Of a stretch of DNA of 64,000 nucleotides, positions 53,701 through 61,989 are shown in pieces. The stretch is from contig NW_027118455.1 of the NCBI RefSeq assembly GCF_036417845.1, positions 26,545 through 90,544 on the forward strand, given 5' to 3'. A program made the position numbers and the translations under genes. The first letter of the stretch is position 1. The number at the start of each line of letters is the position of its first letter. The DNA comes from Apteryx mantelli. Its lineage: Eukaryota; Chordata; Aves; Apterygiformes; Apterygidae. Under the pieces are notes generated by a model. That model did no database searches and was not told the DNA's origin. It saw only the letters and a list, made by a program, of their open reading frames with translations.

Positions 53701-55638
53701 TCGCACGAGGGTCTCACACGGGGTCTCGCACGGGGTCTCGCACGAGGGAGTCACACGAGGGTCTCGCACGAGGGTCTCGCACGGGGTCTCGCACGAGGGT
53801 CTCGCACGAGGGAGTCGCACGGGGGTCTCGCACGAGGGTCTCGCACGGGGTCTCGCACGAGGGTCTCGCTCGGGGTCTCGCACGAGGGAGTCGCACGGGG
53901 GTCTCGCACGGGGTCTCGCACGGGGACTCGCACGAGGGTCTCGCACGGGGTCTCGCACGGGGGTCTCGCACGAGGGTCTCGCACGAGGTCTCGCACGGGG
54001 GTCTCACACGGGGTCTCGCACGAGGGTCTCGCACGGGGTCTCGCACGGGGTCTCACATGGGGTCTTGCACGAGGGTCTCGCACGGGGTCTCGCACGAGGG
54101 TCTCGCACCCACCTGCTCGGCGCCCGGCTCCCGGCGCAGGATGTCGTGGGCGGCGCTGAGCATCACCACGTAGGCGAAGTTGTTGCAGAGCCCCAGGATC
54201 CTGGGGGGGGGGCGGCGAGGGGGGGTCACAGGGACCCGGGGGGGGTCACGGGGGACACGGGGGGGTCACGGGGACCCGGGGGGGGGTCACGGGGACCCGG
54301 GGGGGGGTCACGGGGGACACGGGGGGGTCACGGGGACCCGGGGGGGGGTCACCGTCGCACGAGCCCCCCCGGGGTCTCACCAGAAGGCAGCGTTGTCCCT
54401 CCAGCGGGAACTCGGCGGCTCCGGAGGCTCGGAGGCTCCGGCGGCTCCTCGTCTGCGTGGGGTGAGGTGGGGCAGCGGTTGGGGGGCGGATTGGGGGGCT
54501 GGGGGGCAGTTTTGGGGGGGGTGGGAGCAGTGTGGGGCAGGCTATGGGGCAGGCTGTGGGGTTGGGGGTGCGGCGTGGGGCAGGCTGTGGGGCTGGGAGC
54601 AGAGGGGGTGGGTTATGGGGCAGGCTGTGGGGCTGGGGGTGCGGTGTGGGGCTGGCTATGGGGCAGGCTGTGGGGCTGGGAGCAGAGGGGGTGGGTTATG
54701 GGGGAGGCTGTGGGGCTGGGGGTCCAGGGAAGGTTATGGGGCCAGCTATGGGGCCGGCAGTGGGGCCAGGGGTGCAGCATGGGGCTGGGGTCACAGTGTG
54801 GGTCTGGCTATGGGGCTGGGGGCGCAGTGTGGGGCAGGCTGGGGGTCCAGGGCAGGCTACGGGGCCGGCTATGGGGCAGGCAGTGGGGCTGGGGGCGCAG
54901 TGTGGGTCTGGCTATGGGGCCGGGGGCACAGTGTGGGGCAGGCTGTGGGGCTGGGAGCAGAGGGGGTGGGTTATGGGGCAGGCTGTGGGGCTGGGGGTGC
55001 GGTGTGGGGCAGGCTATGGGGCAGGCTGTGGGGCTGGGAGCAGAGAGGGGCAGGGCTTGGGCTCAGCTATGGGGCAGGGCGGGCTGGGGGTGCAGTGTGG
55101 GGCAGGCTGGGGGTCCAGGGCAGGCTGTGGGGCCGGGGGTGCAGTGTGGGTCTGGCTATGGGGCTGGGGGCGCGGTGTGGGTCCATCCATGGGGCAGGCA
55201 GGGGGCCTGGGGCCAGTTAGGGGGCAGGCAGGGGGCTGGGCGTGCGGTGTGGGTCCATCCATGGGGCAGGCAGTGGGGCCGGGTCAATCTATGGGGCAGG
55301 CTGTAGGACCAGGGCTGGCTATGGGTCCATCTATGAGGCAGGATGGGGGTCTGGGTCCATCTATGGGTCCGGCTATGGGGCAGGCAGGGGGTCTAGGTCC
55401 ATCAATGGGGCAGGCCGTGGGGCCGGGGCCAGCTATGGGTCCATCTATGGGGCAGGCAAGGGGTCCGGGTCCATCAATGGGGCAGGCAGGGGGTCCGGGC
55501 CCATCTATGGGTCCATCTATGGGGCAGACCGGGGGTCCGGGTCCGGCTATGGGTCCGGCTATGGGTCCGGGCCGCCCCTCACTCACCCGCGGCAGCGGCC
55601 AGGCGCCGCCAACCGCCCCCGCCGCTCTCCGCCGCCAT
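41760..55638 (-). CDS. CLN3: CLN3, battenin, lysosomal membrane protein
   Basis: Fourteen coding exons lie on the minus strand: 55587-55638 ([13 protein letters not shown]), 54381-54452, 54113-54200, 48533-48604, 47860-47939, 46593-46678, 46418-46490, 45050-45193, 44831-44942, 43231-43299, 43065-43120, 42871-42964, 42657-42797 and 42452-42571 (stop TGA). The product is about 417 residues (human 438). Conserved blocks include [78 protein letters not shown] and REFAMAV. The cytosolic loop keeps a QPLL counterpart of the human dileucine signal, and the C terminus keeps the M(x)9G motif ([11 protein letters not shown]). It ends CRHG, a poor prenylation box where human has CQLS. Exon 2 needs its acceptor five bases inside (GACGAG|GAG) or an alternative exon 1 donor to keep phase. 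Loss of human CLN3 causes Batten disease. Confidence 0.97.
41773..41778 (-). terminator. Poly(A) signal AATAAA, CLN3
   Basis: TTTATT on plus reads AATAAA on minus (GCTAATAAAGCAATGG), about 670 bases after the CLN3 stop. It lies less than 100 bases before the EIF3C promoter elements. Confidence 0.8.
41790..42445. repeat. CCCCTCGCCGTGGGGCAGAG repeat forming the CLN3 3' UTR
   Basis: About twenty units of 30-35 bases (GTGGGTCCCAGAGCTCCCCC, then TCGCCGTGGGGCAG) make up nearly the whole 3' UTR of CLN3. The array starts a few bases after the stop codon. Confidence 0.92.
43325..44808. repeat. GGGCCCAGGCGTCCGGGA array in CLN3 intron
   Basis: About 80 units of 18 bases, with AGGTGTCC, AGGAGTCC and AGGCATCC variants, lie between the CLN3 exons at 43231-43299 and 44831-44942. 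Confidence 0.95.
45290..46375. repeat. CCCCCAGACCCCCAATGACC repeat in CLN3 intron
   Basis: This is a degenerate array of CCCCCCAGACCCCCCGGGAC, CCCCAATGACCCCC and AAACCCAACCTGGCTCCC units. It is extremely C-rich on plus and G-rich on the transcript strand, with many G-quadruplex-capable runs. Confidence 0.92.
46710..47840. repeat. GGGCCCAGGTGTCTGGGATGG array in CLN3 intron
   Basis: About 45 units of the GCCCAGGTGTCYGGGATGGG and GACCTGGTGTCCAGGATGGG types form larger tandem blocks of roughly 130-180 bases (46850-47340). They lie between the CLN3 exons at 46593-46678 and 47860-47939. Confidence 0.94.
47945..48525. repeat. GGCCACACCCCCAAGGCCAAG repeat in CLN3 intron
   Basis: Degenerate units of AAGCCACACCCCCAGGG (CACCC-box-like) fill the intron between the CLN3 exons at 47860-47939 and 48533-48604. 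Confidence 0.9.
48650..54110. repeat. 5.5-kb CTCGCACGGGGGT satellite-like array with higher-order structure in CLN3 intron 3
   Basis: About 420 copies of 12-13 base units (TCTCGCACGGGGG, TCTCGCACGAGGG, TCTCGCACGGGG) are present with occasional CTCT insertions and TACGG, ACACGG, CATGGGG or GCTCGGG variants. Variant patterns repeat at long range: the block with CTCGCATGGGGTCTCG then CTCGCTCGGGGG occurs near 49981 and again near 51910, an offset of about 1.93 kb. The array starts inside the donor of CLN3 exon 3 (GTGGGTGCGAGACC). It is open in all six frames, giving long false reading frames. Confidence 0.97.
54215..54355. repeat. GGGGTCACGGGGACCCGGGG repeat in CLN3 intron 2
   Basis: About seven units of GGGGTCACGGGGACCCGG and GGGGTCACGGGGGACACGG lie between CLN3 exons 2 and 3. 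Confidence 0.9.
54460..55575. repeat. TATGGGGCAGGCTGTGGGGC repeat in CLN3 intron 1
   Basis: A degenerate array of CTATGGGGCAGGCTGTGGGG, CTGGGGGTGCGGTGTGGG and, to the right, GGTCCATCTATGGGGCAGGC units fills intron 1. Confidence 0.92.
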
Positions 55639-55639
55639 C

Positions 55640-55870
55640 GCTCGCCGGGGTCACGTGGCGCCGCGCAAGCCCCGCCCCGCCCCGCCCCCAGGCCCCGCCC
55701 CCACGCGCCGCCAGGGCTCGCCGGGGTCACGTGGCGCCGCGCAAGCCCCGCCCCGCCCCCAGGCCCCGCCCCCAGACGCCGCCAGGGCGCCGACGCGTCA
55801 CCGCGTGGTCACGTGACAGCGCCCCCCCCCCCGGCCGCCGCGGGTTGCCATGGCGACAGCGGCGCTTCCC
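55640..55870 (-). promoter_or_regulatory. CLN3 promoter with three CLEAR-type E-boxes
   Basis: A perfect GTCACGTGAC palindrome lies at 55808-55817, and two GGTCACGTGGC copies lie at 55650-55658 and 55726-55734. The latter pair is part of a roughly 76-base tandem duplication that also carries CCCCGCCCC GC boxes. GTCACGTGAC is the CLEAR element bound by TFEB/TFE3, which control lysosomal genes; CLN3 is a lysosomal gene. A GGTTGCCATGGCGACAG near 55844 resembles an RFX X-box. Confidence 0.75.
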
Positions 55871-55894
55871 GGCCGGGGGCGGCCATTAGCGGCT

Positions 55895-56160
55895 ACGGGG
55901 TGCTGTGGGGGGCGATGGGGGGGCTATGGGGGGCCGTGGGGGGCGATGGGGGGCTGTGGGGGGCCATTGGCAGCTATGGGGGGCCATGGGGGGGCCAGGC
56001 AGTGGGGAGCTGCGGGGCAATGGGGGGCCATGAGTGGCTATGGGGGGGATATGCGGGGCAGTGAGGGGCTGTGGGGGGCTGTGGGGTGCAGTGGGGGGGT
56101 CAGGCCATGGGGCAGGACAAGGGGCACCGTGGGGCAGGATGGGGGGCGCCGTGGGGCAGA
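55895..56160. repeat. GGGGCTATGGGGGGCCATGG repeat upstream of CLN3
   Basis: Short degenerate units of GGGGGCTATGGGGGGCC and GGGGGGCGATGGG lie between the CLN3 promoter and the IL27 3' end. Confidence 0.8.
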
Positions 56161-56620
56161 GCAGCTTCTCCAGGCACCTGCTGGGGGAGGAGCCCCGGTC
56201 TGCAGCCCCCCCCCAGCCCCATGGCACTGGAGGGGGGGGGCAGAGCCAAGGGGTGGGGCCTCAAGATGGGGGTGGGGCCTTGAGGTGTGGGGCAGGGCTT
56301 AGAGATGGGGCGGGGCTGAGGATGGTGGGGGCGGGGCCTCATGGTGGGGGCGGGGCCAAAGCACAGCACAGCCACCCCCTTCTCCCCACATGCCCTCGTG
56401 GGAGGCCCCGCCCCCTCACGTGAAGCCCCGCCCCTTGCCCTCATGCGAGGCCCCGCCCCCATGCGAGGCCCCGCCCCCTCACATGACCGGCCCAGGGGAA
56501 GCCCCGGGGGGGGGGAGGTTTCGCTTTCACTCTCCAGGACTTCGGGCGCCTCCGACCCAAACAGGGGCGGAACGAACCCAAAAAGGGGGCGGGGCAGCGG
56601 TGGGGGCGGGGCAGGGCCCG
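56160..56620. other. GC-rich spacer between IL27 3' end and CLN3, no gene recognised
   Basis: GGGGCGGGGCC and GAGGCCCCGCCCC direct and inverted repeats are present, with CTCACGTGA E-box-like bits near 56417. I looked for APOBR, which sits near here in mammals, and saw no support. Confidence 0.5.
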
Positions 56621-56628
56621 GCCCCGCC

Positions 56629-56691
56629 TTTATTGCAGCAGGAAACTCCCCGTTCGCCCCCTTTTTTCCCCAATAAATAGCCAATAAATAA
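56629..56691 (-). terminator. AU-rich element and poly(A) signal of the IL27 transcript
   Basis: On the minus strand TTATTTATT (56683-56691) and CTATTTATT (56672-56680) are followed about 40 bases downstream by AATAAA (56629-56634). TTATTTATT is the classical nonamer bound by TTP/ZFP36 in unstable cytokine mRNAs. Its position after the IL27 coding exons fits a cytokine 3' UTR end. Confidence 0.6.
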
Positions 56692-56709
56692 CGCGGCGGG
56701 GGAGGGGCC

Positions 56710-57432
56710 GGATGCCGGGGCCCCCTGCGGTCGCCACGGTCACCGTCACCACGGGGGGGGGGTCCCGGTTGCCATGGTCACCGTCACCACGGGTGGGGCC
56801 CAATCACCACGGTCACTGTTGCCATGGCAGCGGGATCCCGGTCGCCGTGGTCGCTGTTGCTATGGAGAAGTCCCCGTTGCCGTGGTCACCGTCACCCGGG
56901 GGGGGGGTCCCGGTCGCCACGGTCACTGTTACCATGGCGGGGGGCTCCTGGTTGCCGTGGTCACCGTCGCCACGGTGGGGGGGGTCCCGGTTGCCATGGT
57001 GACCATCACCCGCAGCAGGGGGGGTCCCGGTCACCGTGGTCACCGTCACCACGGTCACCATCGCTGTGGGGGGGGGTCCCGGTTGCCGTGGTCACCGTGG
57101 GGGGGGTCCCGTCCGCCGTCGCCATGGTCACCGTCGCCGTGGCGGGGGGGTCCCGGTCGCTTGCGGTCACCGTCGCTGCAGTCACTGTCGCCGCGGGGGG
57201 GGTCCTGGTCGCCATGGTCACCGTTGCCATGGTCACCGTCGCCGTGGTGGGGGGGTCCCGGTCGCCGCGGTCGCCGTGGTCACCGTCACCGCGGGGGGAT
57301 CCCGGTCACCATGGGGGGGGTCCCGGTTGCCGTCGCCATGGTCGCCGTCGCCGCGGCGGGGGGGGTCCCGGTCGTCGCGGTCACCGTCGCCATGGGGGGG
57401 GGGTCCCGGTCGCCGCCGCCGCCGCCGCCGCC
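56710..57432. repeat. GTTGCCATGGTCACCGTCGCC repeat (IL27 3' UTR)
   Basis: About 30 units of GGTCACCGTCGCCATGG and GGGGGGTCCCGGTTGCCATGG are present. GTTGCCATGG with a GTGAC arm resembles RFX X-box half-sites. The array would form most of the IL27 3' UTR. Confidence 0.9.
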
Positions 57433-57433
57433 A

Positions 57434-60400
57434 TGGGGGGGGGGGGGGTCGCAGCAGGGCGAAGTCGCGCACGGCGCGCAGCAGGAAACGCTCCAGCGCC
57501 CGCATGCAGCGCCGAGGCCTCGCGCCGGCGGCCCCACTCGCCGGGGGGGGGGGCGGGCGGCGCCGCGGGGGGGGGCGGCGGCGGCTCCCCCAGCTGTAGG
57601 GGGGGGGGGGGGGGGGGGGAGGGGGACGACACCCGGCTCAGCCCCGTGGGGGACCCGGCGGCTGGGTGCCCCCCGCCCCCCCCCAAACCGGGGGCCCAGG
57701 AGTCCGGGTGACCCCCCGCCCCCCCCCAGAAAGGGGCCCAGGCGTCCGGGTGACCCCCCCATCCCCCAAATGAGGGGCCCAGGCGTCCGGGTGCCCCCCC
57801 GCCCCACCCAGAAAAGGGGCCCAGGCGTCCGGGTGACCCCCCCCCATCCCCCAAATGAGGGGCCCAGGCGTCCGGGTGACCCCCCCGCCCCTCCCAGAAA
57901 GGGGCCCAGGCGTCCGGGTGACCCCCCCATCCCCCCAAATGAGGGGCCCAGGCATCCGGGCGCCCCCCCCATCCCCCAAACCAGGGGCCCCGGTGTCCGG
58001 CCCCCCCCCCATTCCTCCCCCATGGGGCCCAGGTGTCCCCCCCCCCGAAACCGGGGGCCCAGGCGTCCGGTGACCCCCCCCATTCCCCAAATGAGGGGCC
58101 CAGGCGTCCGGGCACCCCCCGCCCCCCCCAGAAAGGGGCCCAGGCGTCCGGGCGTCCCCCCCCGCCCCCCCCAGAAAGGGGCCCAGCGTCCGGGCAGCCC
58201 CCCCCATCCCCCAAATGAGGGGCCCAGGCGTCCGGGTGACCCCCCCCTCCCCCCAAATGAGGGGCCCAGGCGTCCAGGCAGCCCCCGCCCCCCCCCCCGG
58301 AAAGGGGCCCAGGCGTCCGGGTGACCCCCCCCATCCCCCAAACCAGGGGCCCAGGCGTCCAGGCAGCCCCCGCCCCCCCCCCGGAAAGGGGCCCAGGCGT
58401 CCGGGTGACCCCCCCCATCCCCCAAACCAGGGGCCCAGGCGTCCGGGCGCCCCCCCCGCCCCCCCGGAAAGGGGCCCAGGCGTCCGGGCGCCCCCCCCCA
58501 TCCCCCAAACGAGGGGCCCAGGCGTCCGGGCAGCCCCCCCGCCCCCCCCCGGAAAGGGGCCCAGGCGTCCGGGCGCCCCCCCCCCATCCCCCAAACGAGG
58601 GGCCCAGGCGTCCGGCAGCCCCCCCACCCCCCCTGGAAAGGGGCCCAGGCGTCCGGGCGCCCCCCCCCATCCCCCAAACCAGGGGCCCCGGTGTCCGGCC
58701 CCCCCCCCCCATTCCTCCCCCATGGGGCCCAGGTGTCCCCCCCCCCCCCAAACGAGGGGCCCAGGCGTCCGGGCGCCCCCCCCCCCCGGCCCCACCTGGG
58801 CGGCGATGTGGCGGCCGAGGTCGCGCAGGTCCCAGGCGAGGCTCCGCGCGCGGCGCTGCACGTCCGGCCGCCCGGCCGCCCCCCTCGCCCCGGCCCAGCG
58901 CCCCCAGGCGCCCCCGCAGCAGCGGCAGCCGCCCGCCCAGCGCCCGCAGCCGCTCGGGGGCCTGCGGGGGGGACAGAGCGTGTGGGTCACTGCCCCACGG
59001 CTGCCCCACGGCGTCCCGAACCCGCCCCACGGCGCCCTGAACCCCCCCCATGGCGTCCCGAACCCCCCCCATGGCGCCCCACGGCGTCCCCTCGTCCCGG
59101 CCCAGCGCCCGCAGCCGCTCGGGGGCCTGCGGGGGGGGCACGGGGGCGTGTGGGTCACTGCCCCACGGCTGCCCCACAGCACCCTGAACCGCCCCCACGG
59201 CGTCCCGAACCCACCCCACGGCGCCCTGAACCCCCCCCATGGCGCCCCCACGGCGTCCCCTCGTCCCGGCCCAGCGCCCGCAGCCGCTCGGGGGCCTGCG
59301 GGGGGGGACGGGGGGTGTGGGGCAGCGACCCACGGCTGCCCCACAGCATCCCAAACCCACCCCACAGCGCCCTGAACCCACCCCACAGCGCCCTGAACCA
59401 GCCCCACAGCGTCCCGAACCCGCCCCACGGCGCCCCACGGCGTCCCCTCGTCCCAGCCCAGCGCCCGCAGCCGCTCGGGGCCTGCGGGGGGCACGGGGGC
59501 GTGGGGCAGCGACCCACGGCTGCCCCACGGCGTCCCGAACCCACCCCACAGCGTCCCGAACCCGCCCCACGGCATCCCCTCGTCCCAGCCCAGCGCCCGC
59601 AGCCGCTCGGGGGCCTGCGGGGGGGGGACAGGGATGTGGGGCAGTGACCCACGGCTGCCCCACGGCACCCTGAACCGGCCCCCATGGCGTCCCGAACCCG
59701 CCCCACGGCGCCCCACAGCGTCCCCTTGTCCCAGCCCGGAGCCCCTGCAGCTGCTGGGGGGCCTGGGGGGGGAACGGGGGTGTGGGGCAGCGACCCACGG
59801 CTGCCCCACGGCGTCCCGAACCCCACCCCACGGCGTCCCAAACCCACCCCACGGCGCCCTGAACCCGCCCCACGGCGCCCCACAGCATCCCCTCGTCCCG
59901 GCCCAGCGCCTGCAGCCGCTCGGGGGCCTGCGGGGGGGGGACAGGGATGTGGGGCAGTGACCCACGGCTGCCCCACGGCACCCTGAACCGCCCCCACGGC
60001 GTCCTGAACCCGCCCCACGGCGCCCCACAGCGTCCCCTCGTCCCAGCCCGGAGCCCCTGCAGCTGCTGGGGGGCCTGGGGGGGGAACGGGGGTGTGGGTC
60101 ACTGCCCCACGGCTGCCCACGGCGCCCCGAACCCACCCCACAGCGTCCCGAACCCACCCCACGGTGCCCCACAGCGTCCCCTTGTCCCAGCCCAGAGCCC
60201 CCAGGTGCCCCTGCAGCCGCTGGGGGGGTCTGGGGGGGGTGACAGGGGTGTGGGTCACTGCCCCACGGCTGCCCCACGGTGCCCCCCAATCAGCCCACGG
60301 TGCCCCACAGCTGCCCCACAGTGCCCCGCACCCACCCCACGGCGCCTCAGTGCCCCCCGTCCTGCCCCACGGCGCCCCAGAGCCCCCCCCACCTCATAGC

Positions 60401-60925
60401 TCCCCCAGAGCCCCCCCCGCCCCACGGCGTCCCCCCCCGCCCCACGGCGCCCCGCTCACCGTCAGCGCCAGCCAGTCCCGCGCCAGGATGCCCACGGCCA
60501 GCGGGTGCCCGGGGGGGGGCGCCAGGTGGATCCGGGCCCCGTGCAGCCGCTCGGCCACCTGCCAAAGGGGGGGGGGGGGGGTTATTTTTATGGGGGGGGG
60601 GGAGCCCAGGCATCCGGACCCCCCCCCCAAATCCTTCCCCCCCCCCCCCAACACTCACGTATTGCTGCGCCAGCGCTCGCGCTTCCCACAGCAGCCGCCG
60701 GCAGAGCCCCCGCAGGCCCCCCCCCGGCCGCCCCCCCCGGCGGCAGCAGCAGCGGCAGCAGCAGCAGCCACAGCCCTAATTGTGGGGGGGGGGCATAAAA
60801 TTAGAGGGGGGGGTCACGGCGTTTTGGGGGGGGGGCCGGGCACCCCCAAATTGGGGGTTCCCTCCCCCAAAACCGCCTGCCCCCCCCCCCCCCCTCCAAG
60901 GCCGGGCCTAACCCCGCAGTCGCAT
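57434..60925 (-). CDS. IL27: IL27 (p28 subunit), four-helix cytokine, frame disrupted in this assembly
   Basis: Five exons are inferred on the minus strand: 60913-60925 (ATG, MRLR), 60659-60775, 60460-60558, 58796-58961 and about 57434-57593. Matches to human IL27 are the signal peptide LWLLLLPLLL, helix A LCRRLLWEARALAQQY, the VAERLHGARIHL segment, ERLRALGGRLPLLRGRLGAL, RSLAWDLRDLGRHIAAQ and the last helix ERFLLRAVRDFALL (human has LSRAVRELLLL). The long Pro-rich loop before the last helix replaces the human poly-Glu loop. Order and strand next to CLN3 and NUPR1 match human. IL27 pairs with EBI3 and signals through IL27RA/gp130. Frames break in a G-run near 60725, a G-run near 58890 and in or after the C-runs near 57540. 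No clear stop codon was found. It is either homopolymer error or a decayed gene. Confidence 0.75.
57700..58790. repeat. GGGCCCAGGCGTCCGGGTGACCCCCC array in IL27 intron 4
   Basis: About 24 units of 45-50 bases, each with GAGGGGCCCAGGCGTCCGGG and a CCCCCCATCCCCCAAATGAG or CGCCCCCCCCAGAAAGG spacer, lie here. The block ending CATTCCTCCCCCATGGGGCC occurs twice, about 700 bases apart, pointing to a segmental duplication in the array. Confidence 0.93.
58962..60260. repeat. Minisatellite derived from the IL27 exon 4 acceptor edge
   Basis: About eight units of 130-180 bases follow the exon. On the minus strand each carries GCAGGCCCCCGAGCGGCTGC followed by GGGCGCTGGG, a copy of the exon 4 acceptor and its first codons (APERLRALG), then GACGAGGGGACGCCGTGGGG and several CCGTGGGG(C/T)GGGTTCGGGACG pieces. 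The copies farthest from the exon are the most diverged. Confidence 0.9.
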
Positions 60926-60964
60926 CGCGCCGCCGCTGCCACCCCGGTGCGGGGCGGCGGGGGG

Positions 60965-60980
60965 GGGGATTTAAAGCCGC
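60965..60980 (-). promoter_or_regulatory. TATA-like TTTAAA upstream of IL27
   Basis: The minus strand reads GGCTTTAAATCCCC about 45 bases before the proposed IL27 ATG at 60923-60925. TTTAAA at this distance would place transcription start some 20 bases before the ATG. Confidence 0.45.
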
Positions 60981-61249
60981 GGCCGTTTCGGTTTCGCCCC
61001 CCCCCCCCCCCCCCCCCGCCCCGGTGTCGCTGCTTCCCCTTTCCCCGATGGGGGGGGGGGAGCGGGAAACCACCCCCCTCCCCCCCCCCGCACCGGGAAG
61101 CCCCCGGCTCTTCCCCAGCCGCTTTGGGCTTTTTTTCGAGGGATTTGGGGGCTTTTTTTTAGTCATTTTTTTCATCCCCCCCCCCCGCAACGGGGAAGCA
61201 CCATGGGGGGGGGGGGGGAGCGCCGCGCCGCGCCTGCTGCCGCCGAGGG

Positions 61250-61640
61250 TTCGAAACGGCCGCGCTGCTGACGTCACTTCCGCCCCCGCCCACCTCACCG
61301 GAGGGATTCCAGCCAATGGGGGTGAAGGGCGCGGCGCGCACCGGCCAATGGGGAGCGCGGGGCGGGGGGGGGGAGGGAGGAGAAGCAGGAGGGAGGGAGG
61401 GGGGGAGGCTGGGAGGAGCCGGCCAATAGGGGCGAGGGGTGTGGCGCGGCGGGCCAATGGGGAGCGCGGGGGCGGGCGGGACCGCGGAGACGTCCTGGCG
61501 GGAGGGGGGGAATCCCCCTCTTCAGACACCCTCCCCCCCCCCGCGCGGTGCATTGTGGGCTGCTGGAGGGGGGCCGTGGCGACGCGCATGCGCTGTGCGG
61601 CGACTCCAGGATCAGTGCGGGGCGGGGCCGCTTCCTATGG
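61250..61640. promoter_or_regulatory. CpG-island promoter-like region with CRE, CCAAT and NRF1 sites
   Basis: TGACGTCA (61269-61276) is followed by CACTTCCG (ETS). Four GCCAAT boxes lie within 61310-61470 (GCCAATGGGG, GCCAATAGGG). An NRF1 palindrome GCGCATGCGC is at 61584-61593. It lies about 330 bases upstream of IL27 and could also drive a plus-strand transcript to the right. Confidence 0.55.
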
Positions 61641-61985
61641 GGGGGGATGGGCCGCTATGGGGCAGAGGGGGCTGTGGGGGGTCCGTGTGGGGCAGGAGAG
61701 GGGGCTGTGAGGGTCCGTGTGGGGCAGAGGAGGGGCTGTGGGGTCCCTATGGGGCAGGAGAGGGAGCTGGGGGGTCCCTATGGGGCAGGAGAGGGGGCTG
61801 TGGTGGTCTGTGTGGGGCAGGGAGGAGCTGTGGGGTCTCTATGGGGCAGGGGAGGGGCTGTGGGGGTCCATGTGGGGCAGGAGAGGGGGCTGTGGGGGTC
61901 CCTATGGGGCAGGAGAGGGGGCTGTGGGGTCCCTATGGGGCAGGAGAGGGGCTGTGTGTGGAGTGGCCCCTATGGGGCAAGTCAT
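61640..61985. repeat. TATGGGGCAGGAGAGGGGCTGTGG repeat
   Basis: About eleven units of 30-32 bases (GGGGTCCCTATGGGGCAGGA, then GAGGGGGCTGTGG) lie between the promoter-like region and the unique sequence on the right. Confidence 0.92.
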
Positions 61986-61989
61986 GGCA

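Noticed and set aside
48589-54173. Very long open frames (over 1000 codons) of Arg/Gly/Ser/Thr repeats on both strands
   Set aside because: The 12/13-base unit has no stop in any frame. Frames are open on both strands, shift with unit length and contain a CLN3 intron. They are artefacts of the satellite.
54065-56064. Gly/Val-rich open frames over CLN3 intron 1 and promoter
   Set aside because: They follow the TATGGGGCAGGCTGTGGGGC repeat and run antisense through verified CLN3 exons 1-3.
55900-56620. APOBR, expected between CLN3 and IL27 by mammalian gene order
   Set aside because: Only short repeats and GC boxes are present; no coding block could be recognised.
56671-56691. Plus-strand poly(A) signals AATAAATAGCCAATAAATAA
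   Set aside because: No plus-strand gene ends here. Read on the minus strand they are AU-rich elements followed by AATAAA in the IL27 3' end, which explains them better.
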